The notes: a model not told the origin generated them from the sequence alone. Numbered from the stretch's first letter, positions 41,541 through 50,419 are shown. The stretch is 64,000 nt of DNA from Deltaproteobacteria bacterium (GCA_020633415.1 JACKDQ010000011.1:86126-150125), one strand, 5' to 3'. Translations and numbers: made by a program.

Positions 41541-42685
41541 CAAGCAAGCCAAGAGCCAGCGGCGAGACCAGCGAAAGGCGCGAGACGCCGCTGTCAAAAA
41601 AACTCCTGCTGCTCCTTTGTTCGGTGCTCGTCTCTGCGCTGCTGGCGGAGGTCGTGGTTCGGCTGGCGGCACCGAAGCGTTCTTACGATGAGTGGCGGCG
41701 CGCCTCGATCCGCTACGACTACCATCCGGACTATCACTGGACGATTCGACCCGGCGAATACGGGAATGGCGCCCAAACGATCAAGATCAGTCCGGCCGGC
41801 ACGCGGGAACCGATGCCGCCCAAAGCGCGCGTCGCAGGCAAGCTGCGCCTGCTTTGCCTGGGTGGGTCGAGTACCTTCAACCACGGTGCGACAAAGGGGC
41901 TTACCTGGTGCGTTCGCTTGGGCCAGGCGCTAACAAAGCGGCTGGGCAAAGAGACCGAAGTGATTAACGCCGGTACGCCGGGCTATTCGTCATATCAGAG
42001 TTCCCAACGTTACGAGAAGCAGCTCGCCGCATGGAAGCCCGATCTGGTCGTCATCTACCACATGTGGAACGACCTCAAGGTCTTCGCCCTAAGGGATCCC
42101 CCGGCGATCATCAAGAAGTGGGACCTTCACGGCAAATTCAATGGTGGCTCTTCGCTTCTCGATCCCTTTCCCTTTCTCGATGGCATCACGAAATACTCGC
42201 AAGCGCTAACGCACGCTCGACTTGGCTGGGTCCGAGCTAAGAGAGCGTACTGGAATAGCCAGCGCAACGTGGACCTGGAGGGGTGGACCTTCAACAAGCT
42301 CAACGGCACCGTGGAGCCTGCCGCGCTCGCGTTCTTCAGGGACAACCACAAGCGCGTGGTGGACGTGAGCAAGGCGGCGGGCATTCCGACGTTTATCGTC
42401 GACCAGCTGTCGTTGCTGCGGCCCAACCTGCCGCCACAATACCGACGAATGATCAACTACCGCTATATCGGCTTCACCCATGACGTCGCAGTGGACGCCG
42501 TGCGACAGGGGCGCAAGGTTCTCGACGAGCTGGCAACCGCAGAGCCAAAGGTGTTCCGGATCAAGACCGACCAGATCCCGGTGGGTCCACAGATCATGCG
42601 CGATCATGTCCACTTGACTGATCAAGGCTTGGCCGTCTTGGCCGGGGCGATGGCGAACGGGATTCTCGCCGTCTGGAAACCCTAA
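41537..42685 (+). CDS. membrane-anchored SGNH/GDSL-type hydrolase
   Basis: A 382-residue protein with one N-terminal membrane helix (KLLLLLCSVLVSALLAEVVV, residues 21-40) and an extracytoplasmic SGNH hydrolase domain: block I LLCLGGSSTFNHG with the nucleophile serine, block II VINAGTPGYSSYQS, block III YHMWNDLKVF with the asparagine, and block V DHVHLTDQG with Asp and His. SGNH enzymes are esterases or acyltransferases acting on lipids or polysaccharides. Its place after carbamoyltransferase, SxtJ and DUF5989 suggests that it edits the same envelope molecule. The start at 41537 is set by reading frame; see the tandem duplication there. Confidence 0.87.
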   Translation: MSSKPRASGETSERRETPLSKKLLLLLCSVLVSALLAEVVVRLAAPKRSYDEWRRASIRYDYHPDYHWTIRPGEYGNGAQTIKISPAGTREPMPPKARVAGKLRLLCLGGSSTFNHGATKGLTWCVRLGQALTKRLGKETEVINAGTPGYSSYQSSQRYEKQLAAWKPDLVVIYHMWNDLKVFALRDPPAIIKKWDLHGKFNGGSSLLDPFPFLDGITKYSQALTHARLGWVRAKRAYWNSQRNVDLEGWTFNKLNGTVEPAALAFFRDNHKRVVDVSKAAGIPTFIVDQLSLLRPNLPPQYRRMINYRYIGFTHDVAVDAVRQGRKVLDELATAEPKVFRIKTDQIPVGPQIMRDHVHLTDQGLAVLAGAMANGILAVWKP

Positions 42686-43251
42686 CCGCGCTCTGTCGAC
42701 GACTAGCAGGATCATCCGCGCCGCACTGCGACCAAAGCTCTAACGTAGGCGCGCTCAGCGCAACCAGGTCGGCGCGATCTGCCGCACGCTGAGCTGTAGA
42801 CAGGGCGTGGCCGGCACCTTCGAGACCTGCGCTCGATTTGCGGCGCACTTTGACAAAGAAGGCCTGGTTGGCGCGCTGCACAATCAGATCGGCGGTACCG
42901 CTTGCGATTGGCTGAGCCGCAAGATGAACGGTCTCGAAACGCTCGCCGCCCGATGTGTTCAAGATGCGGTCGACGGCGCTTGTCGGAGCGATTGTGCAGC
43001 AGACCCGCGCTCTCAGTCGCCGCAGTGCCTGTTGGCAGCCGGTCTGTCACAGCCACCCGGCTTCGCGTTACCTTGCGCTCGCGGCGGCGACAATCCCAAG
43101 CGATCTCCGCTTTCTCGTTGAACCACGCCCTGGCCCTCGGGCGGCATGCGTCACCTCCGGAGGCGATTTTCGGTCACTGTCGGGATCTGCTCCGGCGCCA
43201 GCGCAACCCATAATCCCTTGAGATCGCTCAACCCATTTGCACCGACGCGGC
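42686..43251. other. stretch without an intact gene; possible decayed nuclease-like frame on the minus strand
   Basis: No frame here has both a ribosome site and recognisable content. On the minus strand a frame is open from about 43049 to 42594 and contains GTADLIVQRANQAFFVKVRR, which resembles the core of YraN/PD-(D/E)XK-fold nucleases (DLI...FVEVKTR) but with the catalytic E and K altered. This could be a decayed gene or chance. Confidence 0.35.
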
Positions 43252-43267
43252 TGGTATCGGCGTTGCA
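43252..43267 (+). promoter_or_regulatory. candidate sigma-54 promoter
   Basis: TGGTATCGGCGTTGCA has GG-N10-GC spacing and a perfect TTGCA. A 14-base perfect palindrome, GCAGCTGCAGCTGC (43265-43278), overlaps its -12 end. Predicted start is near 43278; the ribosome site AGGAG (43292-43296) and ATG at 43303 follow at normal distances. Confidence 0.58.
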
Positions 43268-43302
43268 GCTGCAGCTGCTGTCAGTATTTGCCAGGAGACC
43301 CG

Positions 43303-43845
43303 ATGCGCCGATATCTGCTGACCGCAATCTTGCTGAGCTCGCTCTGTGGCGTCGCCTGGGCGGGCAAGCCGCGTCTGGTGCGGCTGCATAACTCGACCTA
43401 TCGCGTCGTCAACCTGCCGCGAGGTGCCAATGGCGTAAAGAAACTGTTGGAACTCAGCCGCACGAATCGCGGCGCCACACTAGTCGCCGGCGGCAGCTAC
43501 ACCCTCGGCCCGCGGCTAAGCTGTGAGAGCAACACCACTGGCTGCACGCTGACCGAGAATCTCAGGATTGGCGGTGCAGTGGGTGAACGCGTGCTGCGCT
43601 TCGATCGGCTCGGCCGTTTGACCGGCGCGGCGCTCTATCTCGATCAGAGTGGTTACCGGCGCCACGAGATCGACATCGTGCTGTCGCCGACCACCGCTGG
43701 CGTCGAGCTCGCCGTCGCTATCGAAAAGTGGTGGCCCCAGCGCGGAGAACTCTACACCGATGCCAAAGCGCTCAATCAGCGTCTCGCTCCGATCTTGATG
43801 CTCTCCTCGAAAGCGCTCTCTACGCTGCTTTCCCAAAATCAGTAA
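43303..43845 (+). CDS. secreted hypothetical protein
   Basis: A 180-residue protein with signal peptide MRRYLLTAILLSSLCGVAWA and a beta-rich mature part starting GKPRLVRLHNSTYRVVNLP. Two cysteines (LSCESNTTGCTL) may form a disulfide. I recognise no family. AGGAG seven bases before the ATG supports the start. It is preceded by a good sigma-54 promoter match and is convergent with the response-regulator operon, so it may belong to that regulon; this is inference. Confidence 0.68.
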   Translation: MRRYLLTAILLSSLCGVAWAGKPRLVRLHNSTYRVVNLPRGANGVKKLLELSRTNRGATLVAGGSYTLGPRLSCESNTTGCTLTENLRIGGAVGERVLRFDRLGRLTGAALYLDQSGYRRHEIDIVLSPTTAGVELAVAIEKWWPQRGELYTDAKALNQRLAPILMLSSKALSTLLSQNQ

Positions 43846-44115
43846 CGCGGCAAGCTGCTGGCGACGCGCGGCTTAGCCATCGAGTCAGAGTCTTCGTGGG
43901 GGAGAAGAGCGCCTTGCTGACGCGCATCGGGGTGATTACCGAGCGATTCGCCAATGCTGCCACAAACTCCGACCGCGATACGCTGGCGAGCTCAAACGAT
44001 GTCGCGGCCGATGCGGCGACCTTTTGGCATCTGGACGTGCGATTCATCAAGACTCGCGGGAAACTGTCGCACGAGTTCGATTCAAAGCCTCCTCGTTGTG
44101 GTCGGTAGCTCCTGC

Positions 44116-44490
44116 CTAGCGGCCAGATAGCTGCAAAGCGAGCCGGCGCAACTCCGACAAAGCAAACGGCTTGCGCAGCAACGTCGCGTTGCCAAGCGCT
44201 GCAATGCGCTGCGCGGCTGCGTCATCGGCGTATGCGGAGATCACGACAATCGGAACGCTTGCCGCACTCGTCCGTCGCAGCTGCTCCAGAGCGGACAGAC
44301 CGTTCTGTCGCGGCATTTGAATATCGCAGATGATTAGTGCCGGTGACCGCCCGCCGCTGATCAAGCGCGCCAGCTCGATGCCATCAGAGGCCTGGTCGAC
44401 ACAAAAGCCGGCCTGCTCTAGCGACACTGCGAGCATCTCACGCATCTCAACATCGTCTTCAGCGATGATTACGCGTCGTTGAGGTGTCAC
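44116..44490 (-). CDS. single-domain response regulator (receiver only)
   Basis: A 124-residue stand-alone receiver: IIAEDDVEMREML with the acidic pair, phospho-acceptor Asp56 in LIICDIQMPRQNG, the Ser/Thr switch in VVISAYA and Lys in LLRKPFALSEL. There is no output domain, so it may act as a phosphate sink, a phosphorelay step or a partner-binding protein. GTG start with AGGAA eight bases upstream. It lies 24 bases after the NtrC-type gene and is the last gene of the leftward regulatory operon. Confidence 0.9.
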   Translation of the reverse strand: MTPQRRVIIAEDDVEMREMLAVSLEQAGFCVDQASDGIELARLISGGRSPALIICDIQMPRQNGLSALEQLRRTSAASVPIVVISAYADDAAAQRIAALGNATLLRKPFALSELRRLALQLSGR

Positions 44491-44514
44491 AAGTCTGTTC
44501 CTCGCTGGCCGATC

Positions 44515-45873
44515 TCAGACCTCTTGTTCGAAGCGCTCGAGCTTCCGATAAAGCGTCCGACGATCAAGGCCCAGAACACGTGCCGCCTGGGTTTTGTTTC
44601 CCGAGACAAGCTTGAGCACGCGTCGGATATATCGCTCCTCAAGCTGTTGAAGCGTCAATAGTTGCTCGGGGTCTTGATCATCGATGACCCACTTTGAGCC
44701 GCGGTAGTTGCGAACCTTGGGCGTGAGATCTTCGACAGTAAGTTCCGAAAACCGCGTCAACGTTACCGCGCGCTCGATACAGTTTTCCAACTCCCGAACG
44801 TTGCCTGGCCAATCGTAGTCGAGAAGACGTTGTCCGACCTCGCTGGTCATGCCGATCACTGACTTCCCGAGCTCTGCTGCCTTGCGCGTTAGAAAGTGCT
44901 GGGCCAACAGCAGCGCATCATTGCCACGCATTCTTAACGGGGGCAGATGGACCTGTACCACGTTTACTCGGTAGAAAAGATCTTCCCGAAAGCGGCCCTC
45001 TTCGACATCCGTCTCTAGATCGCGATTGGTTGCAGCGATGATCCGCGCATCGAATAGCACGTCTGTGTCCGAGCCGACTGGTCGCACGACCTGCTCCTGC
45101 AACGCGCGAAGTAGCTTCGGTTGCATCTCGCTTGGAAGCTCGCCGATCTCATCGAGAAACAGCGTCCCGCCGTCGGCTTGAACAAAGAGCCCATCGCGGG
45201 CGGCCTTGGCGTCGGTAAATGCCCCCCGAGCATGACCAAACAGCTCGCTCTCCAACAACTGCGCCGGCATCGCTGCGCAGTTTACCGCGACAAACTTCCT
45301 TTCGCTTCGCTTGCCCTGTTGATGCAGAGCGCGTGCGACTAGTTCCTTTCCCGTGCCACTCTCGCCGGTAACCAACACTGTAGTGTCGGCATCACCGATG
45401 CGCGTCAGCATATCGTAGATCTCGCGCATCGGCCGGCTCTTGCCGATAAACTCGGCGAATGCTCTTGCCTGAGCAACCTCTTCGCGCAAGCGCTTGACCT
45501 CGCGATCCAGCTGCCGATGTTCGTCGGCGCGGCGCAGTGCAAAGTCGAGCGTGTCCAGATCGATCGGCTTTGTGATGAAGTCGTACGCCCCAACGCGCAG
45601 CGCCCCTACGGCGTGCTGCATGCTTCCGAAGGCGGTCATCACAATCACCGGCGTACCCGGTCTATTGGCGACGACCCACTCGCAGAGCCTAAGCCCGCTA
45701 CCGTTGCCTAGTTTGAGATCAGTCAGCACGATGTCGGCGTCCGCGGCGACTAGGCGGTCGCGCGCCGCATCGTCGCTGAGCGCGTAGTAAACGTCGTGGC
45801 CGCGCTTCGCTAGACCGTCCTGCAGCAATTCGCACATACTCTTGTCGTCATCGACCACCAGCAGTCTGCTCAT
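44515..45873 (-). CDS. sigma-54-dependent response regulator, NtrC family, with GAFTDA loop
   Basis: A 452-residue regulator: receiver (Asp52 in VLTDLKLGNGSG), AAA+ domain with Walker A GESGTGKELVARAL and Walker B GTLFLDEIGELPS, and a Fis-type helix-turn-helix at the C-terminus (NKTQAARVLGLDRRTLYRKL). The sigma-54 contact loop reads GAFTDA rather than GAFTGA, a variant that occurs naturally in some activators. It overlaps the kinase stop by one base (TAATG). Its probable targets are the sigma-54 promoters at 50338-50353, 50486-50501 and perhaps 43252-43267, all close by. The arrangement with a kinase and a lone receiver suggests a phosphorelay. Confidence 0.92.
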   Translation of the reverse strand: MSRLLVVDDDKSMCELLQDGLAKRGHDVYYALSDDAARDRLVAADADIVLTDLKLGNGSGLRLCEWVVANRPGTPVIVMTAFGSMQHAVGALRVGAYDFITKPIDLDTLDFALRRADEHRQLDREVKRLREEVAQARAFAEFIGKSRPMREIYDMLTRIGDADTTVLVTGESGTGKELVARALHQQGKRSERKFVAVNCAAMPAQLLESELFGHARGAFTDAKAARDGLFVQADGGTLFLDEIGELPSEMQPKLLRALQEQVVRPVGSDTDVLFDARIIAATNRDLETDVEEGRFREDLFYRVNVVQVHLPPLRMRGNDALLLAQHFLTRKAAELGKSVIGMTSEVGQRLLDYDWPGNVRELENCIERAVTLTRFSELTVEDLTPKVRNYRGSKWVIDDQDPEQLLTLQQLEERYIRRVLKLVSGNKTQAARVLGLDRRTLYRKLERFEQEV

Positions 45874-47297
45874 TAGGCGCCTTCCTCACCGCTCTCTTCC
45901 CCTACTCTGAGGTAGAAAGAAAACCGGCTGCCATTGCCCAGTGTGCTGTCGACGGCAAACCAGCCCTCATGTTCGCGCACAATATCATCGCACACGGAGA
46001 GGCCAAGCCCGGTACCTTGAGCGTCTTTGGTTGTAAAGTATGCTTCAAAGATCCGCGTTTGCTGCTCTTCAGTCATGCCCATGCCCTGATCGGAAACGCT
46101 GACGCGGACGTACCGCCCCGACGGGACACGTCCCTCGGGTGGCGAATCGATATAAGTCGGTGCGTCCACCTCTAAGGTGAGCACTCCCCCGGCGGGCATC
46201 GCCTGGATGCCGTTGGTCATCAGATTAGTTAGCACCTGAAGGATCTTGCTGGGGTCGACATGAACCACCGAATCATCTCCGGCAACCACGATCGTCACGT
46301 CGCTGCGCGTCGCCAAAGGGGCGAGCAGCAGCCTCGCTTGTCCACACAGCTCCAACAGTTTCGTCTCGACCTTTTGCGGCCCGCGGCGCCTAGCAAAACT
46401 CAGCAGGTTCTCTGTGATCCTGGCGACGCGATCAGCTTGCTCGGCGATGATCCTCGCGTTCTTCTGCGGGTCGTCACCATCTTCGATCATCGATGCTCTC
46501 CCTCCGATAACGTTGAGCGGGGTACCGATCTCGTGAGCGAGAGTCGAGGCAAGTTTGCCCATCGTCGAGAGACGATCCGCGTGGCGCAGTCGTTCTAGCG
46601 TCTCGGTGCGTGCTTCGCGCTCTTGCGCAATCGTACGCTTGGCATCTTGAAGTTTGGCGACCATCGAATTGAGTTCCTTGGCAAGGTGGCCGAGCTCATC
46701 ATTGTGCCGATCCTCGTTGGCGACGTACCGCCCGCTGCTGACCTGGCGTGCCTGTAAGATCAATGGGTCGATGCGGCGACGAACCACCCAGCGGCTGATC
46801 GACACAACTACGATCGCAAAGATGCAGATGACGGCGCAGGTGGTCAGCACTTGCGATGTAATCGCACGCCGGAGCAGACTACGCCCGATCGATAGGTCAC
46901 GCGTGATCCGCAGCAGCATCGGGCCATCGGCAAGCTGAAGGCTGGCGTATAGGACGTACTGCTCGTCACCTGCAACAAAGTGCATCTTCTGCTCGGCATT
47001 GTTCTGCCGCGCGAGCAGCACGCTGACATTCGTCGGCTCACCGATAACGCTAACCTCCATCTGGGGCCTGGTATCGCCGAGATTTTCGACAAAGGCGCGC
47101 ACCGCCTCGCGCTGCTTCAGAGATCTCCCCGCTGCCTGAAGCGAAGCAGCGAGCTGCCGCAGATCAGCGCGTATGTCGCTCTTGTGCAGGTTCGAAAGAC
47201 GGTTGATCTGGATCGCTCCTTGGAGCGAAAACAGCAGCGCCGATGCAACGCCGAAGATCACCGCGAGTTTAGTGGCTAATGTCACGTTCGCGTCCAA
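45873..47297 (-). CDS. sensor histidine kinase of the stress divergon
   Basis: A 474-residue membrane kinase. Residues 1-30 and 147-168 are membrane helices, bracketing a periplasmic sensor of about 115 residues (GDTRPQMEVSVIGEPTNVS). A HAMP-like linker follows (SGRYVANEDRHNDELGHLAKELNSM), then the phospho-acceptor His in STLAHEIGTPLNVIGGRA, and the ATPase domain (NLMTNGIQAMPAGG, DQGMGMT, GTGLGLSVCDDI). It phosphorylates the NtrC-type regulator encoded immediately downstream. TTG start; GAGAG precedes it. The gene begins 81 bases after the BON lipoprotein stop, so an internal promoter is possible. Confidence 0.9.
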   Translation of the reverse strand: MDANVTLATKLAVIFGVASALLFSLQGAIQINRLSNLHKSDIRADLRQLAASLQAAGRSLKQREAVRAFVENLGDTRPQMEVSVIGEPTNVSVLLARQNNAEQKMHFVAGDEQYVLYASLQLADGPMLLRITRDLSIGRSLLRRAITSQVLTTCAVICIFAIVVVSISRWVVRRRIDPLILQARQVSSGRYVANEDRHNDELGHLAKELNSMVAKLQDAKRTIAQEREARTETLERLRHADRLSTMGKLASTLAHEIGTPLNVIGGRASMIEDGDDPQKNARIIAEQADRVARITENLLSFARRRGPQKVETKLLELCGQARLLLAPLATRSDVTIVVAGDDSVVHVDPSKILQVLTNLMTNGIQAMPAGGVLTLEVDAPTYIDSPPEGRVPSGRYVRVSVSDQGMGMTEEQQTRIFEAYFTTKDAQGTGLGLSVCDDIVREHEGWFAVDSTLGNGSRFSFYLRVGEESGEEGA

Positions 47298-47378
47298 GCT
47301 CTCGAGGTGAGCACAAACGGTAGCACAAGAGCGCCGACGCTACACGCCGCCGCGAACGCGCTTGCGCCTACTCGTCGC

Positions 47379-48833
47379 TCAGCCATCGTGGGGCTCGGGC
47401 ACCCTTAGTTGGTTGTTCACGCGCCAAGCACCCACTTCGAGTGCGCGTTGCTCAAGCGCCAAACGCTCGTCAAAGCGCCGCACATGGCCGTTCAGCGCGG
47501 CGACACCGTTCTTGACCGCGACATCAACGCGCTCGTTAGCGTTTAGCCGAGCGAGAGCACGCCTGAGGATGCGTTCTGCCTCGCTGTCGCTGTAAAACCT
47601 CTGCGCCTGGCGCGAGATGACAACCTGCTCGAGATCGATCCGCGTGACGCCGAAAATGCCTTCCAATCGCCGTCGCAGCAACTGTCGGTCGAAAGCTGAA
47701 GGCAGCGTACCGACCAGTGTCAGCAGATGCGGCGTTTGGGCCGACCAACGCAAACCAAGCGAGTAGCGCGAAATCAGCGGATCTTTATCGAGAATCGCAA
47801 CCGCCTGACGTCGAACCTTGTCGCCCGAGGCCTGGGCGACCGGTCGTAAGGTCGTCTGGTCGTTGACCTTGGCTACACCGGGCGTGTCACCGGCAACGCG
47901 ATTGACGGCCCGCCGTGCGGCGAGCGAGACCAGCTCACCGCTCAAAGTCAACGTCTTGTCGCGCAACTGAAGTTGCGGAAATTTTCCGTAAAGCTCAGGA
48001 ACAAGAGCCAGCGCGCGCCTGATGTTCTGGACAATCCGCGCTGGCGGTCGATTGACGGGTAGCGCCTTGCGAAGCATCGGACGGGAGAACCGACCGTCGT
48101 ATTGCAGGCGGTAGAATCGAACGCCGCCAACATTATCGACCCACACCTGCCGATAGATATGTTGCTTGGCGAGATAGCTACCAACCCTTCCGGAGATCGT
48201 CACTAGTGCACCGCGTACGTCGACGATCAACCCAGAGGCATCGATACGTGGATCGGCATTAAGCACTCCGATCACGTCCCTGCGGATCGCCTGGTCAGCT
48301 CGCCAGGTTTGTCGCTTGACCTCAAGCTGATTGATAACGCGGAGCACTCCGGACTCGGCTGCGGCGACGCGCCAGGCCAATTCCTGGCGCTGCGTTGAAG
48401 TTACCGAACCGAGCAGCGTCACCTCGCCACCGCGCACGCCGATCGCGATGTCCTCGCTGCTCAGCGCTGGCTCGCGGAGAACACGATCTTCAATGGCCGC
48501 CACCAGCTCCACTTCGTCACGCAAGCCTGGTCGAACAACAGTGCGGTCGACAATCGCCTCGACGTTGAGCGCAGCGCGACATACCTCTAGCAATCGCCTG
48601 TGGGCGGCCAGCGTGCTGATGCTGCCTTGGAGCAGCAAGATTCCATCATCAAGCTGATAGCGCAACTCACCGATGGCATCTCCGAGCCCTGAGCGCGCTA
48701 GCGCATCGGCGATCTGCTCGTTGGCGGTCGCCAAACCGGCCACTTTGCGTTGCTCGGTCTGAGCGACTCTCGACTGGCTTGCGCATGAGGTCAAAAACAT
48801 GATGCACAGCGACAATAATGAAACAGTCTTCAC
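47379..48833 (-). CDS. lipoprotein with six BON domains
   Basis: A 484-residue protein with lipobox FLTSC (Cys17) and six BON repeats in a row, each an alpha-beta unit such as IRRDVIGVLNADPRIDASGL, EVTLLGSVTS and AALNGHVRRFDERLALEQ. BON domains bind membranes or outer-membrane structures and occur in OsmY-like stress proteins; E. coli OsmY has two. Six is an unusually long array. It probably sits in the periplasm anchored to a membrane and responds to osmotic or envelope stress. GTG start overlaps the GGDEF gene stop by four bases (GTGA). Part of the leftward stress operon. Confidence 0.85.
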   Translation of the reverse strand: MKTVSLLSLCIMFLTSCASQSRVAQTEQRKVAGLATANEQIADALARSGLGDAIGELRYQLDDGILLLQGSISTLAAHRRLLEVCRAALNVEAIVDRTVVRPGLRDEVELVAAIEDRVLREPALSSEDIAIGVRGGEVTLLGSVTSTQRQELAWRVAAAESGVLRVINQLEVKRQTWRADQAIRRDVIGVLNADPRIDASGLIVDVRGALVTISGRVGSYLAKQHIYRQVWVDNVGGVRFYRLQYDGRFSRPMLRKALPVNRPPARIVQNIRRALALVPELYGKFPQLQLRDKTLTLSGELVSLAARRAVNRVAGDTPGVAKVNDQTTLRPVAQASGDKVRRQAVAILDKDPLISRYSLGLRWSAQTPHLLTLVGTLPSAFDRQLLRRRLEGIFGVTRIDLEQVVISRQAQRFYSDSEAERILRRALARLNANERVDVAVKNGVAALNGHVRRFDERLALEQRALEVGAWRVNNQLRVPEPHDG

Positions 48834-49777
48834 AGCAACCTCCGCTGTTCTTCTGCTCGCTCAGCGCAGGCGACGCGGTCTTTGCCGGCGTGCTTGGCGC
48901 AATAGAGCGCAGCATCCGCCGCGGAAAGAACCTCGCCCGCATCTCCGCCATGGAGAGGTAACGCTGCGACGCCAACGCTGATTGCCACGCCGTAAGTGCG
49001 GCACACTTCCGTTTGACGAATGGCACAACAGATACGCTGCGCTGCCTCGACGGCATCATCTAGCTCCGTGTTCGGTGCGATCACGAAGAGCTCGTCACCT
49101 CCGTACCGGGCAGCAATGTCGGTCGCACGGATCGAGTGGCGGATCACGCTTCCGATCTGACGCAAGACCCTGTCGCCAGCGAGGTGTCCGTGCTTGTCGT
49201 TGAGCTGCTTGAAGTTGTCGACATCCGCCATCAGCACACTGCAGCTTCTGCCGTAACGCCGATGACGCGCTACTTCTTCACGCAGGCGCAGCATGCCGGT
49301 CGCCCAATTGTAGAGACCCGTCAATCCGTCGCGTAACGCAACCTCGGCGAGGCTGTTACGATCGGGTTCCGAAAGCAGCGCTGGCGCTCGGATGATCTGC
49401 GCCTCGTTGACCAGGTAGTCGAGCGCAGCTACGGCGACCCCCGGATCGCGCCCTAGCAGGCCGCGCATCTTCAGCTTGCGCGCAATGATCGCGAACCACA
49501 ACTCGCGCGCTTTGTCGGCTGCGAAGCGCATATTGACCAGAGTAGCGAGTAAGTCGACATTGAAGCCGTGACCACGATCTCGACGCATCTGCTCAAGGCT
49601 GGCCCACTGGCGAGCACCTAAGGGGTGGTCGCCGGCAAAGCCGCTCACCAACTCGTACGACAGATCATCCTTGACCACATCGAGTAGTCGCCTGCGCGTT
49701 CGAGTGATACTGAGTAGCGGCTCGTCATCATGGACCGGCGCGGTAGAGTTCTCACGTGGATCTGTGACACCCCCCAT
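48830..49777 (-). CDS. diguanylate cyclase-type GGDEF protein (GGDEL variant)
   Basis: A 315-residue cytoplasmic protein. Residues 1-150 form a helical region of unknown type; residues 150-305 are a GGDEF domain (DGLTGLYNWATGMLRLREEV, LMADVDNFKQLNDKHGHLAGD, RYGGDELFVI). The active-site motif is GGDEL in place of GGDEF; the three catalytic positions GGD/E are kept, so activity is plausible but not certain. An inhibitory-site RxxD is not obvious to me. It would make cyclic-di-GMP, linking this stress operon to second-messenger control; a PilZ-Hsp70 target is encoded elsewhere in the window. Starts three bases after the DUF2383 stop. Confidence 0.88.
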   Translation of the reverse strand: MGGVTDPRENSTAPVHDDEPLLSITRTRRRLLDVVKDDLSYELVSGFAGDHPLGARQWASLEQMRRDRGHGFNVDLLATLVNMRFAADKARELWFAIIARKLKMRGLLGRDPGVAVAALDYLVNEAQIIRAPALLSEPDRNSLAEVALRDGLTGLYNWATGMLRLREEVARHRRYGRSCSVLMADVDNFKQLNDKHGHLAGDRVLRQIGSVIRHSIRATDIAARYGGDELFVIAPNTELDDAVEAAQRICCAIRQTEVCRTYGVAISVGVAALPLHGGDAGEVLSAADAALYCAKHAGKDRVACAERAEEQRRLL

Positions 49778-49780
49778 CGG

Positions 49781-50305
49781 CTAGGCCACGAATTCAGCCG
49801 GCTGCTGATCGCGCAGTGCCCGCGTCAACACTGTCGAACTGACCTGCAGCGACTCCCGCTGTCTCAGGAACACCTTCTTCACGGACGCCGGCAGCGTGTG
49901 CCGGTCGTCGAGAAGCTTCTCGAGCCGCGTGACGAGTCGTTCATGTAGGACGAAAATTGTCTTGATCACTTGGTAAGGGCGATCGGTGTCTACGCGGTGA
50001 AGCAAGCTGATCCACTCACAGCGATCCTTGGCGCCGTAACTCACCTTGATCTCCTCGGCCTCGGTTGAGGCTGACGTCGCGGTTAGTGCACCGGTCAACT
50101 CGCTTACGATCCGCCGATAGCGATATGAGACTTCGGCGAGCTTCTCTTGGACAGCGGGGGCGCAGACCTCGTGAAGCGCATGCTGAACCACATGGGCCAT
50201 ATCAACGCACTCCTTCGTCAGCTCACGCAGCGGTTCAAGCCCGCCTTGCCTAGGTCTCACGCTCTTGCCTCTGTCATCAGAAATCTGTCCTAGCACAGCC
50301 ATCAT
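49781..50305 (-). CDS. DUF2383-like four-helix protein (leftward copy)
   Basis: A 174-residue, almost wholly helical protein with no signal peptide. The pattern (ELTKECVDMAHVVQHALHEV, YRYRRIVSELTGAL, SVKKVFLRQRESLQVSSTVL) resembles the ferritin-like DUF2383/PA2169 family and is distantly like the protein encoded divergently at 50546. PA2169-type proteins are induced under anaerobic or energy stress in Pseudomonas; their function is unknown. ATGs at 50305 and 50302 follow AAAGG very closely, so 50302 may be the true start. First gene of the leftward operon, behind a sigma-54 promoter match. Confidence 0.65.
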   Translation of the reverse strand: MMAVLGQISDDRGKSVRPRQGGLEPLRELTKECVDMAHVVQHALHEVCAPAVQEKLAEVSYRYRRIVSELTGALTATSASTEAEEIKVSYGAKDRCEWISLLHRVDTDRPYQVIKTIFVLHERLVTRLEKLLDDRHTLPASVKKVFLRQRESLQVSSTVLTRALRDQQPAEFVA

Positions 50306-50337
50306 CCTTTGCTCTCAATCATCCGCCCTAGGACACT

Positions 50338-50353
50338 TGCATGATGCATTCCA
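50338..50353 (-). promoter_or_regulatory. candidate sigma-54 promoter, leftward stress operon
   Basis: Minus-strand TGGAATGCATCATGCA has GG-N10-GC spacing and TGCA at -12, but departs from consensus at three -24/-12 bases. Predicted start near 50327 leaves 22 bases before the ATG. It faces away from the second promoter at 50486. Confidence 0.42.
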
Positions 50354-50398
50354 GGCGCAACGGATCGCTTGCTGTCGAAAATCCAAGTCTCCTGGGTC

Positions 50399-50419
50399 GG
50401 CGCACCGTGGCAAAGCGCC
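50399..50419. promoter_or_regulatory. inverted repeat between the divergent sigma-54 promoters
   Basis: GGCGC (50399-50403) and GCGCC (50415-50419) are a perfect inverted repeat about 80-90 bases from one predicted start and 100-110 from the other, an ideal place for a shared activator site. No further match to a known NtrC-type site is visible. Confidence 0.3.

Noticed and set aside
41527..41691. Frame from the first ATG of the 10-base duplication
   Set aside because: It ends after 54 codons and lacks motifs; the second ATG opens the hydrolase.
43728..44108. Plus-strand 126-codon frame after the secreted protein
   Set aside because: Overlaps the secreted protein out of frame, no motif or ribosome site.
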